A stretch of DNA of 64,000 bases from Pectobacterium aroidearum (GTDB taxonomy: Bacteria > Pseudomonadota > Gammaproteobacteria > Enterobacterales > Enterobacteriaceae), in NCBI RefSeq assembly GCF_041228105.1, contig NZ_CP166097.1:3038001-3102000 (forward strand), read 5' to 3'. Shown here piece by piece: positions 63,944-64,000 of the stretch. Positions within the stretch are counted from its first letter, which is position 1; each line of letters begins with the position of its first letter. The notes beneath the pieces are model-generated. The model had not been told where the DNA came from and ran no database searches. It worked only from the letters and a program-made list of their open reading frames with translations. The position numbers and the translations under genes were made by a program.

Positions 63944-64000
63944 ATGAACTCGGAATAAGATCCGCTCAACGAAGATAGCGTCGATAAAGGCTACGTAAAC

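Overview
The window is a chromosomal stretch of an enterobacterium. Nearly every protein reads as a close relative of its Escherichia coli counterpart, and gene order follows the E. coli serC/pfl/serS/lolA/ftsK/lrp/cydDC/clpA/hcp/art/pot/grxA segment. Several E. coli genes of that segment are missing. A 127-bp ERIC element, a LysR/hydantoinase cassette and joining of the his operon to ihfB-rpsA point to the Pectobacterium/Dickeya group, most likely Pectobacterium. The genus is an inference from gene content and sequence style, not a database result.

Layout. 1-2263: end of the histidine operon (hisH fragment, hisA, hisF, hisIE). 2319-4175: a lone YtcJ-type amidohydrolase with a cysteine-rich N-terminus, at a synteny breakpoint. 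4479-10125 (minus strand): ihfB, rpsA, cmk, aroA, serC, with an ERIC element between serC and aroA. 10453-16878: ycaO, then the fermentative focA-pflB-pflA group. 16967-22214: an accessory cassette of HyuA-like ATPase, DUF917 protein and NCS1 permease, with a divergent LysR regulator. 22200-31378 (minus strand): ycaD, serS, rarA, lolA, ftsK, lrp. 31930-37705: trxB, cydD, cydC, aat, infA. 37865-40488 (minus strand): clpA, clpS. 40910-47142: cspD, ybjD (minus), lysO, hcp, hcr. 47315-54015: ybjT, amiD (minus), ybjQ (minus), the arginine importer artPIQM and artJ. 54372-63321 (minus strand): rlmC, ybjO, the putrescine importer potFGHI, ybjN, rimK, nfsA. 63629-63895: grxA.

Many genes serve anaerobic or redox life: pyruvate formate-lyase with its activase and formate channel, the CydDC exporter needed for cytochrome bd, thioredoxin reductase, the hybrid cluster protein pair, glutaredoxin 1 and the nitroreductase NfsA. 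Regulatory sequence supports this. There are ArcA-like repeats before cydD, FNR-like and NsrR-like sites before hcp, and ARG-box-like sites before artJ and artP. The remainder is core translation, cell division, proteolysis and amino acid metabolism.

The least explained parts are the hydantoinase/DUF917/permease cassette, the orphan amidohydrolase, and several short periodic or inverted repeats between genes: a 17-bp array before lolA, a 15-bp array before grxA, a 10-bp inverted repeat 147 bp apart before focA, and a GC-rich hairpin region after artJ. I saw no tRNA, rRNA, CRISPR array, insertion sequence or prophage gene. No clearly new multi-gene defence or mobile system is visible.
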